DNA of 64,000 bases from Cyclobacteriaceae bacterium (GCA_026129485.1 JAHCHY010000020.1:19166-83165), one strand, 5' to 3'; shown: positions 15,269 to 24,351, numbered from the stretch's first letter. Numbers and translations: made by a program. The notes: generated by a model not told the origin, from the letters alone.

Positions 15269-17743
15269 GTGAGCCGTTCAGGAAAAATAATTGTTTTTGT
15301 GTTCATACCCCTGCTGCTGGGAAGCTGCCGGGGTACACGATATCTCCAAGAAAACCAAAAGTTACTCGATAAGCAAAGTATTGAGACCCCAAAAGGTTTT
15401 AGCAAATCCGGGCTTACCGATTTATATGTACAAAAGGCCAACCGCAGGTTTTTAGGCTTACCCATAAACACCTTGGTGTGGATGCACCATGAAGGCGAAA
15501 AGCGGTACAATCAGCAGAAGTTTGTGGATAAAAAGGCTAAGGTTGAAGCCCGGTTCGACAAGAAAATTGCAGGCACGCAAAATGCAAAACGTGTTGCCAA
15601 CTATCAGTACCGCAAGCAAAACCATATTGATGAGCTGAACAAAAAGATTGAGAACGGCAACCTGTTTATGCAATGGGGCGAGCCTGCTGCCGTTTTTGAT
15701 TCGGCTAATGTGAAGGCAACGGAAGACAAGATGAGCGATTATCTTTTCAACCAGGGGTATTTCCGGAACCGGGTAACTTCAACGCTGAAAGAATACAAAA
15801 AACGAGTGGATGTTACGTACCATGTTAAACCCGGGCAGGCTTACTTTTTTGATACTATTTTTTACCAGATACCGGATTCCAGCATAAGGCGAATTATTCT
15901 TGATACCCGAAGCCAGAGCCTGATTCGTAAAAACGATCGCTATAAGCAGGAAACCCTGAACAAAGAGCACGAGCGGATTGACCTTCAATTGAAAGACCGG
16001 GGCTACTTTAACTTCACAAGACAGTACGTAGAGTTCTCGGTTGATACCGCCTATCGCGGGCCACGGCAGGTAGCCGTGCGCGTGGATATAGCCAATCCTC
16101 CGCGCAGAAACGCACACCGGCTTTACCGGGTGGATTCGGTGCTGTTCACTGCCGATGCCGGTGTAAATACCGGTGATACGATTAAACGAACTTCGGAAGA
16201 ATACAACTCCATTACCTTCAATTACTTTCGTAACCAGTATAATAAGAAAGTGCTTTCGCGCAGGGTATTCATTCATAAGGACAGCCTGTATAGCCGCAGC
16301 GCCACATTCAACAGCCAGCGGCAATTAGCTAACCTCGATATTTTCAAATTCATTAATGTAAACTACGACCAGGTAAATTCTGAAAGCGACTCAACTGTCA
16401 GTAAGTTTGTAGGTCATATTTTCTGCAGCCCGCTGGATCGTTACTCCTGGTCGAATGAAGCCGGTGTAACCGTAACACAAGGGTTTCCCGGGCCTTACTT
16501 CAGCACCAATTTCAAGATGCGAAATCTTTTCAGGGGCCTGGAGATACTGGAAATAAATGGTCGTTACGGATTTGAAGGTGTGGCATCGGCCACCGACCGC
16601 AGCAATTTTTACCGCAGCACGGAAGCCGGCCTGAACGGGAGCATTACATTCCCGCAGTTTCTTTTTCCCTTTAGTGAAAAGACCGCCACCCACTTAGCCA
16701 AGTATAATCCGCGTACGCGGCTGCTGGCAGGTTATACGTTTACCGAACGACCGGAATACACGCGCTCCATTACCACGGTGTCCAACACCTACACGTGGCA
16801 GAACAAGCAAACCACGCAGCTATCGCTTACGCTGATTAACCTGAACATTATCCGGTCGAAGTTAGACAGCACGTTTAATGCCTTGCTTACCGATCTGCAG
16901 AACAACCAGGGCAATAACCTGAAAAACTCATTTAACCCATCGTTTGTGAGCAGTATGATTTTTGGTATAACCTGGAACCCGAACAACTACGGGAACAGCG
17001 AAAAGAATGCGTTCTTTGTTCGTGCGCAGGCTGAATCCGGGGGAACCTTGTTTAACCTGGCGGAACCCGGCTACATTACGCGCAGGGGCTTAGAGCTTTA
17101 CCAATACGTACGGTTTAACCTCGATTTTCGCAAAAGCGTGGTGATCAATAAAACAACTGCGCTGGCTTACCGGCTCAATACCGGTATTGGCTACGCCTAT
17201 AGCTCAAACAAAGTTTTACCTTACGAGAAGTATTTCTTTGCAGGCGGCAGCAACAGCGTACGGGCGTGGCTTCCGCGCAGGTTAGGCATTGGCACCGTGC
17301 CTCCCAACCTGAGCGAAGAGCCCAACAAAGACGGCTTGTTCGATTACAGCTTTGAAAAACCGGGTGAAGTATTGCTGGAAGGAAGCATTGAATTACGCAA
17401 AAAACTATTTGGGTTTGTAAACGGGGCCATCTTTGTAGATGCCGGTAATGTCTGGTCGTTCCGGCAAATTCAGCTTGTGCGCGAAGGCTCTAATGTCGCT
17501 TCCTGGAGCGGCTCATCGCGTATCGATGGTAATTTTTATAAGCAGTTAGGCGTAGGTACCGGCTTCGGGTTCCGCTTTGATTTTTCTTTCTTAGTGCTGC
17601 GTATTGATATGGGTATGAAAGTGCTTGATCCCGGCAGACCGGAAGGCAAACGCTTTGTGTTGGATAAGGTTAAGTTCTTCGGCCCGTTTGGTGTTGACCG
17701 TGAGCCCGTGATCTTTAATATCGGTATCGGGTATCCGTTCTAA
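15269..17743 (+). CDS. tamL: TamL: Omp85/BamA-family outer-membrane lipoprotein
   Basis: The GTG start gives a lipoprotein signal peptide with lipobox LLLGSC (Cys about residue 20), as in the TamL proteins of Bacteroidota. POTRA-like domains follow (about 30-390; KPGQAYFFDTIFYQIPDS, LKDRGYFNFTRQYVEF). The C-terminal 16-strand beta-barrel carries the Omp85 lid-lock-like FFAGGSNSVRAWLPR and ends in a typical aromatic C-terminus (GIGYPF). It should act in outer-membrane assembly together with a TamB partner, not seen here. A later in-frame GTG would destroy the signal peptide. The gene is divergent from and nearly touching the trmH-like gene, and convergent (4 nt) with the E1 gene. Confidence 0.9.
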   Translation: MSRSGKIIVFVFIPLLLGSCRGTRYLQENQKLLDKQSIETPKGFSKSGLTDLYVQKANRRFLGLPINTLVWMHHEGEKRYNQQKFVDKKAKVEARFDKKIAGTQNAKRVANYQYRKQNHIDELNKKIENGNLFMQWGEPAAVFDSANVKATEDKMSDYLFNQGYFRNRVTSTLKEYKKRVDVTYHVKPGQAYFFDTIFYQIPDSSIRRIILDTRSQSLIRKNDRYKQETLNKEHERIDLQLKDRGYFNFTRQYVEFSVDTAYRGPRQVAVRVDIANPPRRNAHRLYRVDSVLFTADAGVNTGDTIKRTSEEYNSITFNYFRNQYNKKVLSRRVFIHKDSLYSRSATFNSQRQLANLDIFKFINVNYDQVNSESDSTVSKFVGHIFCSPLDRYSWSNEAGVTVTQGFPGPYFSTNFKMRNLFRGLEILEINGRYGFEGVASATDRSNFYRSTEAGLNGSITFPQFLFPFSEKTATHLAKYNPRTRLLAGYTFTERPEYTRSITTVSNTYTWQNKQTTQLSLTLINLNIIRSKLDSTFNALLTDLQNNQGNNLKNSFNPSFVSSMIFGITWNPNNYGNSEKNAFFVRAQAESGGTLFNLAEPGYITRRGLELYQYVRFNLDFRKSVVINKTTALAYRLNTGIGYAYSSNKVLPYEKYFFAGGSNSVRAWLPRRLGIGTVPPNLSEEPNKDGLFDYSFEKPGEVLLEGSIELRKKLFGFVNGAIFVDAGNVWSFRQIQLVREGSNVASWSGSSRIDGNFYKQLGVGTGFGFRFDFSFLVLRIDMGMKVLDPGRPEGKRFVLDKVKFFGPFGVDREPVIFNIGIGYPF

Positions 17744-17747
17744 AGCT

Positions 17748-19835
17748 TTACCACTTTAGCAGCTTATCCAGTTCAGCCACAACTTTCGCGGCATCAGGCA
17801 ACATCATTTTTTCGAGCGCCCGGTTAAGTGGTACGGCAGGCAGGTTCGCTGAACCTACCACGGACACGGGCGCATCAAGACTGGTAAAACATTTTTGTGA
17901 GATCCGGCCGGCAAGCGATTCTGCAAATGAGTTCAGAACAGGCTCTTCCGAAAGTACCATTACCCGGTTGTGCTGCTTTACGCGACCGGCAATCAAATCC
18001 CAATCTATCGGGTTAAGCGTGCGCAGGTCAACAATCTCTACCTGCCCGGGAAATGCAAACGCTGCTTCACGCGCCCAATACACACCCATACCGTATGTTA
18101 TGATCAACGCTGTTTGTGATGCCTTTCGTTTTTCTTCATCTGCATGCAAAACAACATCAGCTTTGCCTAAGGGTAAACGATAATCCGCACCGGGTTCCGT
18201 TGTTTTGGCATCGGCTGTTCCGGGTAGCTTGCTCCAGTATAAGCCTTTGTGCTCCAGCATCACTACGGGGTTCGGATCGTAAAAGGCGGCTTTCATCAAA
18301 CCTTTCATATCTGCCGCATTGGATGGATACACTACTTTTATTCCCCGAATGGTTAACAAGGTTGATTCAATGCTTCCGGAATGATAAGGTCCTCCGCCTC
18401 CGTAGGCTCCGACAGGAACACGGATCAGGGCCTGGATCGGAAACTTACCTTTCGAAAGGTAACAGCTCTTGGAAAGCTCTTCAACCAATTGATTGAGTCC
18501 CGGCCAGATATAATCGGCAAACTGGATCTCAACAATCGGCTTTACTCCCACTGCCGACATGCCTGCTGTTGACCCGATGATATACGCTTCCTGTATAGGG
18601 GTATTAAAAACCCGATCATCGCCATACTTTTGCGCCAGCGTGGCAGCCTCGCGAAACACACCGCCCAACCTTCCGCCTACATCCTGCCCGTAAAAAACAG
18701 CTGTGGGCTCATGCTTCAGAATTTCATCCACAGCATGCAGGGCGGCATCTACCATAATAACTTTTTGCGCCTTTGCCGGGCTTCGTTCCCCGCTCTCTTC
18801 CGTTATTGGTGCAGGTGCAAACTCATGCGAATCAAAATCAAGCGGGTCGGCATCTGCAGCCGATGCTGCCTTTTCGTAATCCGACAGTACAATTTTTTCA
18901 GCTTCACCGGAAATGGCCTTAAGCTCACGTTTACTTACACCCAGCTTTAGTAATTGTTTTTCCAAAAGCGGTAACGAATCGCGTTTGGCATGTTCAGCCA
19001 GGTCATCGCCCCGGTACCATTCTTTTCTTACCCCGGATGTATGATGGCCCAGCAAGGGACAGGTGGCATGCAACAAAACGGGCGCCCGCTTCCTGCGCAC
19101 ATAACTGATTGCCGATTCAACTGCTTTATAACTGGCTATAAAGTCCGATCCATCTACCTGCATACGATGCAGTCCTTTAAAGCCGGCCGCATATTCAAAT
19201 GCATTCATGGTACGCATCTCCGAACCTGTGGCCGAAATCCCCCAGTCATTATCCTGAACGAGGTAAAAAACAGGCAATGATTTTAAGGCTGCCATCTGAA
19301 ACGCTTCTGCTACTTCACCTTCCGTAACCGAGCCATCGCCCAGCGAGCACAGCACAACCGGGCGCTTATCTCCCTGAAGCAAGCCGGCAGATTCCAGGTA
19401 CGAAATACCATGAGCCATGCCTGTGGCAGGAATAGCCTGCATACCGGTAGCCGAGCTTTGATGCGGGATTACCGGGAACCCTTTACGCCTGAGTGCCGGA
19501 TGACCATAATAACTTCTGCCACCGGTAAACGGGTCATCGGCTTTGGCCATAAGCTGCAGCATCAGCTCGTACGGTTGCATACCCAGCCCCAGCAAAACAG
19601 ATTCATCGCGGTAATAGAGCGAGGCATAATCATAATCCTTCAATTGCAAACCCGCAGCTAACTGAATGGCTTCATGCCCGCGCGATGTGCTGTGAACATA
19701 GCGCGCGCAAACCTCGCGCTGCTCGTCATACAACCGTGCCATGCGTTCGGCCGTCTTCATCAGCTTATATGCTTTTTTAAGCAGTGCGATTGAGTCAACC
19801 CCTGATTGCTGCCTTTTTACTTCAGTTCCCGCCAT
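17748..19835 (-). CDS. 2-oxoacid dehydrogenase E1, fused alpha and beta subunits
   Basis: The single 695-residue chain joins the E1-alpha and E1-beta subunits of a thiamine-diphosphate dehydrogenase. The alpha part (about 1-330) has the ThDP/Mg motif GDGSVTEGEVAEAF (from about 166). The beta part (about 358-695) has FGQDVGGRLGGVFREA-like, EIQFADYIWPGLNQLVEE and LRTLNPIDWD segments. Such fused enzymes in Bacteroidota are annotated as branched-chain 2-oxoacid (2-oxoisovalerate) E1, supplying acyl-CoA primers for iso-fatty acids. The E2 and E3 genes are not in the window. Pyruvate as substrate cannot be excluded. Confidence 0.9.
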   Translation of the reverse strand: MAGTEVKRQQSGVDSIALLKKAYKLMKTAERMARLYDEQREVCARYVHSTSRGHEAIQLAAGLQLKDYDYASLYYRDESVLLGLGMQPYELMLQLMAKADDPFTGGRSYYGHPALRRKGFPVIPHQSSATGMQAIPATGMAHGISYLESAGLLQGDKRPVVLCSLGDGSVTEGEVAEAFQMAALKSLPVFYLVQDNDWGISATGSEMRTMNAFEYAAGFKGLHRMQVDGSDFIASYKAVESAISYVRRKRAPVLLHATCPLLGHHTSGVRKEWYRGDDLAEHAKRDSLPLLEKQLLKLGVSKRELKAISGEAEKIVLSDYEKAASAADADPLDFDSHEFAPAPITEESGERSPAKAQKVIMVDAALHAVDEILKHEPTAVFYGQDVGGRLGGVFREAATLAQKYGDDRVFNTPIQEAYIIGSTAGMSAVGVKPIVEIQFADYIWPGLNQLVEELSKSCYLSKGKFPIQALIRVPVGAYGGGGPYHSGSIESTLLTIRGIKVVYPSNAADMKGLMKAAFYDPNPVVMLEHKGLYWSKLPGTADAKTTEPGADYRLPLGKADVVLHADEEKRKASQTALIITYGMGVYWAREAAFAFPGQVEIVDLRTLNPIDWDLIAGRVKQHNRVMVLSEEPVLNSFAESLAGRISQKCFTSLDAPVSVVGSANLPAVPLNRALEKMMLPDAAKVVAELDKLLKW

Positions 19836-19958
19836 TCTACAATCGATTGAAATGGCTCTAATATAGATAATTTTCTATTGGTTGGCAGTGTTGCAACGGT
19901 TCGCGGTTTGGTGTCCGGACGGGAAATGTCAGCAGGAATTTTTGCGCTTGAGCGTGTG

Positions 19959-20837
19959 CTATTTGTTAGTTTGTCCGTTAATAAATTCCAAGAGTTTAGT
20001 TGCTGATAATTTTCCAAATTCGTTCGCGGCTTTCGGGCTTGCGCCTGTAATTAATTTTCTGTCAGCAAAACAAGTCTTGTCTGCTTTTGAGTTTACAATA
20101 CGCACACCCAATTTATTCAGCTTCTCTCCGAAAAACCAGGTCAACTGCCCGGGCATATAACCGATTAAAGGCGTTTGTCTGTCAACCTTGTCGGGAAAGG
20201 CTGCGATTTTATATCCGTTGAAAATAAATGGCTCGGTGTCATTGGCAGGTTTTGCCGCAAGCAATGCGGCAGGTCCGTGGCAAATTGACAAATTGAACAG
20301 GTCTTTTTTGAAAGCCCACTTAATTAAGTCGCCAACATTTTTGTCGTCTGGTAAACCAATCAAAGCACCGTGTCCGCCCGGAATGTAAATAGCAATGTAG
20401 CTGCGATTGTTGTCAAAATTGTTTTTTGCAAAGTCGGCAATGCTGTTTGGCTTGTCAAGGTGACTTTTATACTCGTCATAAATTGCCATAACATTTTTGT
20501 CCTTCTTTGGCATTGCCCACATTTCAAGTTGCACGGGTTTGCCTGTCGGTGTAAAAATATCAAAATCAAATCCTGCGTTTTTCAAATGCAACATGGGCAC
20601 AAGTGTTTCCACCGGGTGATTGCCCGTAGAAAATTTCTTTCCGTTAGTCATTGTCAGTTGCGATTGCTCTGTACACACGACTAATATTTTGAGTTGCCTG
20701 TCTCTGTTGGGATTACTGAAAATTATTGGCGTATAGTCTGTCGTGTCCGAAGTCGCCAACTTCAACGATAAGCTTGACGGGCTGTATGCTCCGTCTTCGG
20801 TTGGGTTGGGATTAAGTCCAAAAAGTTTCTTTATCAT
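19959..20837 (-). CDS. hchA: Hsp31-type glyoxalase III / protein deglycase
   Basis: This DJ-1/PfpI superfamily protein is closely similar to E. coli HchA along its length. Shared blocks are NGKKFSTGNHPVETL (E77 conserved), WAMPKKD, YIPGGHGALIGLP, LSICHGPAALL (nucleophile C186, H187) and AFPDKVDRQTPLIGYMPGQ (D216 of the triad). The reaction is glutathione-independent conversion of methylglyoxal to D-lactate, with proposed deglycase and chaperone activity. The first 33 codons diverge from E. coli and are duplicated just upstream. By eye it is somewhat AT-richer than the neighbours, and it opens a stretch with repeats and palindromes, so transfer is plausible. Confidence 0.92.
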   Translation of the reverse strand: MIKKLFGLNPNPTEDGAYSPSSLSLKLATSDTTDYTPIIFSNPNRDRQLKILVVCTEQSQLTMTNGKKFSTGNHPVETLVPMLHLKNAGFDFDIFTPTGKPVQLEMWAMPKKDKNVMAIYDEYKSHLDKPNSIADFAKNNFDNNRSYIAIYIPGGHGALIGLPDDKNVGDLIKWAFKKDLFNLSICHGPAALLAAKPANDTEPFIFNGYKIAAFPDKVDRQTPLIGYMPGQLTWFFGEKLNKLGVRIVNSKADKTCFADRKLITGASPKAANEFGKLSATKLLEFINGQTNK

Positions 20838-20868
20838 ATTACAAGGTTCAATAAATTTCTCTGTTCTT

Positions 20869-20957
20869 AGCGGAGTCTTCGCTTACGTATTTTATTTTAG
20901 TACAAGCCTCCTAAACAGCTCCGTTTAAAATCGCGGAGTCCGAAGCGAGACTCCGCT
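20869..20957. mobile_element. 89-bp MITE-like palindromic element
   Basis: The ends are AGCGGAGTCTTCGCTT (20869-20884) and AAGCGAGACTCCGCT (20943-20957), inverted repeats differing by a one-base indel. The interior holds a second palindrome, TAAAC-agctcc-GTTTA. The right end folds on its own as GCGGAGTC/GACTCCGC (20933-20940, 20949-20956). No coding capacity; it looks like a non-autonomous or REP-like dispersed element. Confidence 0.5.
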
Positions 20958-21045
20958 TGGAAATGAGCTTCAACGATAAGTTTGACGGACTGTATGCTCC
21001 GTCTTCGGTTGGGTTGGGGTTAAGTCCAAAAAGTTTCTTTATCAT
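20911..21045 (-). pseudogene. Truncated second copy of hchA N-terminus
   Basis: The frame starts MIKKLFGLNPNPTEDGAYSP as in hchA. It leaves homology after about residue 27, where the palindromic element begins, and stops at 20911 after 44 codons. It is a duplication remnant without any catalytic residue. Confidence 0.75.
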
Positions 21046-21108
21046 ATTGCAAAATTCAATAAATTTTTGTCAGTCCAAAGTTCGCAGTGCCATCCAAAGC
21101 ATAGCCGG

Positions 21109-21269
21109 TAACGTTTGTGTATGTGACGTTGCGGGTATAGGAGGGCAAATGAAGGAGGAACGACTGATTTGCCCGACTTGCCGCGAATTTTCCTGCGACA
21201 CAAAAATTGTTTGAAAAACTAAACTACGAACTTACACTGCACCCCGCAATGTTCACATACACTTTGTTA
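21109..21269. repeat. attC-like imperfect inverted repeat in non-coding gap
   Basis: The 27-nt arms (21109-21135 and 21243-21269) pair at 22 positions. They share TAAC at the outer ends, GTGTATGTGA, and C(G/A)TTGCGGG, with one extrahelical A and a mismatched 3-4-nt patch next to TAAC. The 107-nt spacer contains GGGCAAAT/ATTTGCCC. It fills most of the gap between the hchA remnant and the subtilase gene; I see no gene there. Outer GTTA/TAAC boxes, an unpaired base and a folded centre recall integron attC sites, but the 7-bp core consensus is only partly met and no integrase is in view. Confidence 0.45.
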
Positions 21270-21372
21270 TGCACATGTGCCGCATTTACCGTACTCTAAA
21301 CAACACGGATGCAAAGGGCTTTGGTTCGTATGCGGCAAGTGGGCCTTTGCATTGGTGTGGTTTTATGCTCTC

Positions 21373-23751
21373 CTATCGGTCAATGACTATTCTCCGTAGC
21401 GTTACTTCATTATTATACTTATACTGAATACGCAAGACGTACTGTCCGTTTTTCAGATGCGCGGTGTCTATCCGTTGCTTTTTATTTTTCGATGAAGTCT
21501 TCAATACTTCTGTTCCTGTGTAGTCAACTAAGGTAATCAGGTATAATTCTGCCTCGGTTACTATATCATCAGGCATCTCAATGTCAAGATAATTGTTTGC
21601 CGGGTTAGGGGAAACGGTAAAGAGCCAGGTACAGTTAACATATTCTACTTCAGTGCCTACCCAATTGGTTGAGCCGCATTCATTGGTTCCTCTAACCTCA
21701 AATACATAGTAGCCAACACTGGGCGGATAATAACTCCACAGATTAGGTGTGCCGGCCTGATACGTGGTAGTAGGTGATGTGTAAAGTACCGTTTGCCCCG
21801 TTATGTCCAACAGCCGTGCCTCAAAATTGGTACCGGGCGCTCCTGTATCTATTTCAAAATAATTGCCGTAGCTGCTGAAACAGAAGTACATGCCATCGTT
21901 TTCACTATTGGTGAAATAGATTGGGCCAGGAAGAAGCCCCTGAACCGAAAAATTGTTGCTCTGCACCTGAAAATTACCACAAGCAGTGCTGATCGTAAAT
22001 ATAACAATACCAGGCCCACCTATGGTGAGGTCGGCTGGTATCAATGTGGCATTGGTTCCATTACCACTATTTGTCTCAAAATAGCCTGGTGAAGCCTGCC
22101 ATGTTACCGTAGCTCCGGCAGGTACGTTGTTCAGGGTAAACGTTTCGCCCGTGCAAGCGATGACGGACGGGCCGGTGATGGTTGGTAAAGTAGCTTGCAC
22201 TGCGTTAAAGGCATTCACCCTTCCATAACCCATTTGATTATTCCATGTCAAGCCAGGTTGTTCTCCTGCTCCTAATGTATAAGTTACGCCTCCAACCTTA
22301 TTAGCAGTGCTTTCAATTATGTTACGGACTTGTTGTGAAGTGAGAGTAGGATTAATTGATAGTACTAATACTGCGACCCCTGCTACGTTTGGGCACGCTG
22401 CAGATGTACCTGTAAATCCCGAAAAATAATCTCCATTAGTACCATTCGATGTATTATATCCTATATTCCCTTGTCGGTCAGTTACAAAAATATCTACACC
22501 TGGCGCTACAACATCTAGCCCTGCACCAAAACTCGAAAAAGAAGCTCTTGTATCTTGGTTTGTTGTAGCCCCAACTGCTATAACGTTAGCGTTACTAGCA
22601 GGATAAGAAATTGCTGTATTGGAATTTCCTGATGCAGCTAACAATATACAACCCAAATTATTCCTTCCAGTCGTAACGGCATTATTTATAGCAGTTTCAA
22701 TGTTATTAGTTTGTTGAACACTAAAAGACATACTTATTACATCTGCGCCATTTAATACAGCCCAATCTATTCCTGCGGCTACAAAACCCGATTCTGTTAT
22801 TGTCCAATTTGCACTGCGGGTTGCTATTCTAATTGGGATTATGCGGGAATTATAAGCTACTCCAACAACGCCAATTTCATTATTCCCCTCCGCAGCAACA
22901 ATCCCCGCACAGGCAGTACCGTGAGCAATATCTCCTGTATTATCTAAAGGTGCCCCATCGCTATCTCCACCTGTAGCATCAAAACCTTGCAATAGGTTAT
23001 TTTCTAAATCCGGATGGTCAAGTTCAACACCAATGTCAAGAATTGCAGTCCTAATATCGTTGCATCCCGTTGTTAGGTTCCAAGCCTCAACCACATCCAT
23101 ATCATGGTTATTTACATTATTCAGTGCCCATTGATCTTCATAATGCTCGTCTTCTGTATTCATCTCAACAAAAAGCAAGAAGTTAGGCTCCACATATTGA
23201 AACAATCCACTATCGTGTAATTCGTTGGCTATTTCCATTGCATTCTTTGTTGCTCCATTTTCAAGCGTTAAAAAATATGTTTTAACATCATACTCATATC
23301 GTTTTTCAATACGAACTTTATACTTTCCTAACAAAGTCGTTAATACTGGTAAATCAGAGATGGATTTCAACCGAACAATAACTTGATTTGTAAAGGTACC
23401 AAATTCTTTCCCTGAATCATTAAGCAGAACAGGTGAAGCATAAGTAACTTCGTGATTACTACTTAGTGATTTTAGTACACTCTGTATTGCCTCATAAGAT
23501 GTGTTGTCAAATTCCATCAAAGTAAGTCCTTCAACAGATTCTAAATTAGTATATTTAACGGAAGATAGCTTGAGTACTTCTTCGTTTTTATGAATCTGAG
23601 CACCTTTGTTTTTATATTGTATAATTATACGATTGGATATTGTATAAGAAACCTTATCCCCTTTGACATAACTATAATATTTTTGCTGGGCAATAAGATT
23701 ATAAGACTGTAAAATGGTAATGGCTACAAAAATAATTTTGAACACCCTCAT
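21373..23751 (-). CDS. Secreted subtilisin-like protease with T9SS type A sorting domain
   Basis: A signal peptide (MRVFKIIFVAITILQSYNLIAQ) precedes a propeptide (about 23-200) and an S8 catalytic domain (about 205-525). The triad is D239 (ILDIGVELDHPDL), H277 (AHGTACAGI) and S450 (GFTGTSAACPNVAG), with oxyanion N375 (ASGNS). An Ig-like region (about 530-700) and a T9SS type A C-terminal domain follow (about 715-792; FTVSPNPANNYLDIEM to LKNGQYVLRIQY). The product should therefore be exported across the outer membrane. Base composition changes inside the gene: about 25-35% G+C in the propeptide/peptidase part, about 47-55% beyond about 22200. It follows the lipoprotein gene after 2 nt. Confidence 0.93.
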   Translation of the reverse strand: MRVFKIIFVAITILQSYNLIAQQKYYSYVKGDKVSYTISNRIIIQYKNKGAQIHKNEEVLKLSSVKYTNLESVEGLTLMEFDNTSYEAIQSVLKSLSSNHEVTYASPVLLNDSGKEFGTFTNQVIVRLKSISDLPVLTTLLGKYKVRIEKRYEYDVKTYFLTLENGATKNAMEIANELHDSGLFQYVEPNFLLFVEMNTEDEHYEDQWALNNVNNHDMDVVEAWNLTTGCNDIRTAILDIGVELDHPDLENNLLQGFDATGGDSDGAPLDNTGDIAHGTACAGIVAAEGNNEIGVVGVAYNSRIIPIRIATRSANWTITESGFVAAGIDWAVLNGADVISMSFSVQQTNNIETAINNAVTTGRNNLGCILLAASGNSNTAISYPASNANVIAVGATTNQDTRASFSSFGAGLDVVAPGVDIFVTDRQGNIGYNTSNGTNGDYFSGFTGTSAACPNVAGVAVLVLSINPTLTSQQVRNIIESTANKVGGVTYTLGAGEQPGLTWNNQMGYGRVNAFNAVQATLPTITGPSVIACTGETFTLNNVPAGATVTWQASPGYFETNSGNGTNATLIPADLTIGGPGIVIFTISTACGNFQVQSNNFSVQGLLPGPIYFTNSENDGMYFCFSSYGNYFEIDTGAPGTNFEARLLDITGQTVLYTSPTTTYQAGTPNLWSYYPPSVGYYVFEVRGTNECGSTNWVGTEVEYVNCTWLFTVSPNPANNYLDIEMPDDIVTEAELYLITLVDYTGTEVLKTSSKNKKQRIDTAHLKNGQYVLRIQYKYNNEVTLRRIVIDR

Positions 23752-23753
23752 AA

Positions 23754-24233
23754 CTATTGACGTTTAATGTCGAAACTCACACTTGAATAGCCAGTGGGGA
23801 CAATAGCAAAATAATTTATAGTAGTAATTACCTGCAATGCACCACCTCCATATCTAACCTCAAAGAGCAAGCCATTACAATTATCAATCACTCTCTCATG
23901 TATAATTTCATCAGAATAACTTGCTTTCACCCTTCCAGCTAACAAGGAATAATTATTAAAATCGATAGCAGGTCGTAATGTATCAGACCTTATACCCACA
24001 TATTCTTCATAGTTCTGTTGATCGCGAATAATGAGGTTAACCATAGATTCACTGTCGCTTACGTTCTGTATCCAAGCATAAGGCGTGTTCATATCAAAAA
24101 AAGTTAGGGTGTTAACGGCTGTGTATTCTCCGCTTGATGTACACGGAACACTGTTTTCACAACTTGCTCCCATTGATAAGAAACAGAACATAAGCAGGCA
24201 TTCCGCTTTCCTTGTTCGATTTGAATTTTTCAT
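23754..24233 (-). CDS. Putative lipoprotein, unknown function
   Basis: The ATG at 24233 gives a short basic N-terminus and a lipobox LSMGASC. An upstream ATG at 24266 would add 11 residues and spoil the signal. The mature part is about 135 residues. Its second half (AIDFNNYSLLAG..., YFAIVPTGYSSVSFDIKR) resembles the beta-rich fold annotated as PrcB-like (protease-complex subunit) in other bacteria. That is a weak, by-eye resemblance. The gene is AT-rich like the 5' part of the protease gene 2 nt downstream and is certainly in the same transcript, so a partner or modulator of the protease is possible. Confidence 0.65.
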   Translation of the reverse strand: MKNSNRTRKAECLLMFCFLSMGASCENSVPCTSSGEYTAVNTLTFFDMNTPYAWIQNVSDSESMVNLIIRDQQNYEEYVGIRSDTLRPAIDFNNYSLLAGRVKASYSDEIIHERVIDNCNGLLFEVRYGGGALQVITTINYFAIVPTGYSSVSFDIKRQ

Positions 24234-24351
24234 ACTGTGTATAATTTTATTTTTATGATTAGACACTTATTTTAATCCTTTCGTTGTAAGCGAAATTAAT
24301 CTTTTTTTTAGTTATTCAAATTGGCTCTTTTCCTTGCTTTGGTGTCGCGCA

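Larger units (their letters stand above)
20761..21068. repeat. 100-bp direct duplication of the hchA 5' end
   Basis: Positions 20761-20860 and 20969-21068 align without gaps with about 7 mismatches in 100. Both carry the start codon and first ~26 codons of hchA plus upstream bases. They are separated by 108 bp that includes an 89-bp palindromic element. Confidence 0.88.
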
